Shown: positions 62,801-64,000 of the stretch, piece by piece
How positions within the stretch are numbered: position 1 is the stretch's first letter
Layout of the letters: every line of letters begins with the position of its first letter
Origin: Physcomitrium patens
Lineage: Eukaryota > Streptophyta > Bryopsida > Funariales > Funariaceae
Length of the DNA stretch: 64,000 nucleotides
Assembly (NCBI RefSeq): GCF_000002425.4
Contig: NC_037255.1
Coordinates: forward strand, 10,186,436-10,250,435
Direction: 5' to 3'
The notes under the pieces: model-generated
What the model was told of the DNA's origin: nothing
Database searches by the model: none
What the model saw: only the letters and a program-made list of their open reading frames with translations
Made by a program: the position numbers and the translations under genes

Positions 62801-62990
62801 TGATATTTTATCAAGACTGCCTTCTTATCAATATTAGAGTTTATTCCTTCTTAATAGAGAGTAGATTATCCCTCTTCTTGAAGGCATCTGAGTGCTTTAA
62901 AAGTTGTGGATTATCTTTCTTTAAACTAGTATTCTTTAGATTTGTTTTGTTTTGTTTTGTTTTATTTTTTTTTTCTTTCTTTCTTTCAAG
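59817..62990. other. CP12 3' flank, then AT-rich intergenic DNA
   Basis: GC-balanced to about 60870 with no convincing frame, then very AT-rich. The stretch 62530-62990 resembles the 5' end of a plus-strand chromovirus of the family seen at 5-20 kb: an AAGAAGCTTCTTAGAATTGC block, then leader sequence with TAGATTATCCCTCTTCTTG, corresponding to the leader upstream of gag in element 1. Confidence 0.45.
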
Positions 62991-64000
62991 ATGGTTGGAG
63001 GTAAAGATGTTAGTTTGGTTGAGTCTCCTAAGTCCAAGTTAGATATTATTATGAATATACTAAACAATTTATTTCATAGAAGTACTGAAATTGAAGGATT
63101 TTTTGCTTCAATTTTAGTACTTCTATGAAATTGAAGGATTTCATGATAATGCAAGTCTTAGAGTAATTTAGCTTGTGATGCAATTACTTTTTGAAACTTC
63201 TACATTCAAGAAGGTCGTATCACATGTACCTCAACAAAAAAACTTATATATTCAATAATATAAGAAGCCTCAGATTAGTCTTCTAGAAAAGTTTAATGGT
63301 ACATGTTCAAAGTTTTGAAGGTTTATTAACCAAATTTGATTGATAACTTTTCTATAACTTGAGCACTATCTAATAGAAGAATTACAAGTTTATTTAGTTG
63401 AAACCTTGCTCACAAGACAAGCCATATTTTAGTTTGTTCTTTTATTTGAAAAGAGATTCCAAATCTTGAGTAACTTTGAAGCTTTTGTAAAAGCATTTGC
63501 AGAGGTATTTGAAGAACATAACAAGGACTAATGGGAAACAATAAAGATTTGCTCATAACATTAAAAGTCATGCTTTGCATCAATTTATGCATCTAATTTT
63601 AGATAATTGGCTTATAACATCAATTGAGATGAATAAGTTTTTATGACCCAATTCTATTGGAGATTAAAGGATAATATGAAAGATCTATTATTATCATTAC
63701 TTAATCTTCAAATACTCAATGAAGATATCAGCCAAGCTATGAAATGCAATAATCAATTATTTCAACATCAATAAGATCAACACTTATAAACTTTGACAAA
63801 ACAACATATTAAAATTTTTCACTCCATTGCTTCAACAAATATTTTACTTCCATACTTTGAAGTTGAAAATATGTAAATTTATGCAATACAATTCAAATTT
63901 CTTATAGAAAAAAAAAAGAAGTATCAATTTGAATAAGGCCTATATTAATATTGTAATGAAAGAGGCTACAAATCTAGGAATTGTCCAAAGAAACAATGTA
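62991..64000 (+). pseudogene. Element 5: gag relic of a plus-strand chromovirus
   Basis: Begins at an ATG (MVGGKDVSL) and then, with stops and shifts, shows gag blocks in the order of element 2: LLEKFNGTCSKF near 63290, LFEKRFQILSNFEAFVKAF near 63450, LLLSLLNLQILNEDISQAMK near 63700, and a zinc-knuckle relic with CNERGYKSRNCPKK near 63960. It runs off the window, so pol should follow beyond 64000. It is divergent from elements 1-4. Confidence 0.7.
63075..63127. repeat. 22-bp hairpin inside the element 5 gag
   Basis: CATAGAAGTACTGAAATTGA and its continuation pair with TCAATTTTAGTACTTCTATG, one mismatch, 9-nt loop. Flanking bases repeat ATGAAATTGAAGGATTT, suggesting a foldback duplication. Confidence 0.8.

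Overview
The window looks like nuclear DNA of a land plant. It carries a CP12 gene with a plastid transit peptide, an intron-rich J-domain gene of the OWL1/DNAJC11 family, a second plastid-targeted protein gene, and plant-type Ty3/gypsy chromoviruses. The very AT-rich intergenic DNA, the two-exon CP12 and the chromovirus type make me suspect a moss or another bryophyte, but that is inference. I found no tRNA, rRNA or CRISPR array.

Layout. 1-0.9 kb: probable tail of a plus-strand gene. 0.9-3.5 kb: AT-rich DNA without readable genes. 3.5-26.1 kb: a nest of one chromovirus family. An old minus-strand copy (element 3, 3517-23356) was split by two younger minus-strand copies: element 1 (5341-11513, target duplication GATAG) and element 2 (about 12.7-20.42 kb, left end in a 100-N gap). 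Element 2 itself carries a 1.37-kb TG..CA insertion that splits its chromodomain. Next to this lies a decayed plus-strand copy (element 4) whose 3' LTR is interrupted by a solo LTR. 27.7-33.5 kb: microsatellite-rich single-copy DNA with at most one weak exon. 35.3-37.6 kb: three-exon plant gene with a conserved C-terminus. 40.4-41.2 kb: three-exon plastid-targeted hydrophilic protein. 42.7-48.3 kb: very large unrecognised AT-rich minus-strand gene. 49.1-49.9 kb: small unrecognised minus-strand gene. 50.6-56.1 kb: OWL1-like J-domain gene in 13 exons (564 residues). 58.9-59.8 kb: CP12 (128 residues). 61-64 kb: AT-rich DNA and the gag relic of a fifth, plus-strand chromovirus.

The most interesting signal is in the chromoviruses. 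Just inside the 5' LTR there is no tRNA-type TGG primer site. Instead an 11-nt sequence perfectly matches the reverse complement of the predicted 5' end of the element's own RNA, 31 nt below a TATA box, in both young copies. This is the arrangement known from self-priming Tf1/sushi elements. The family also has an extra 140-codon ORF between the chromodomain and the polypurine tract, traceable in four copies. A further point of interest is the orphan gene at 42.7-48.3 kb, with at least 1,339 codons and no recognisable domain.
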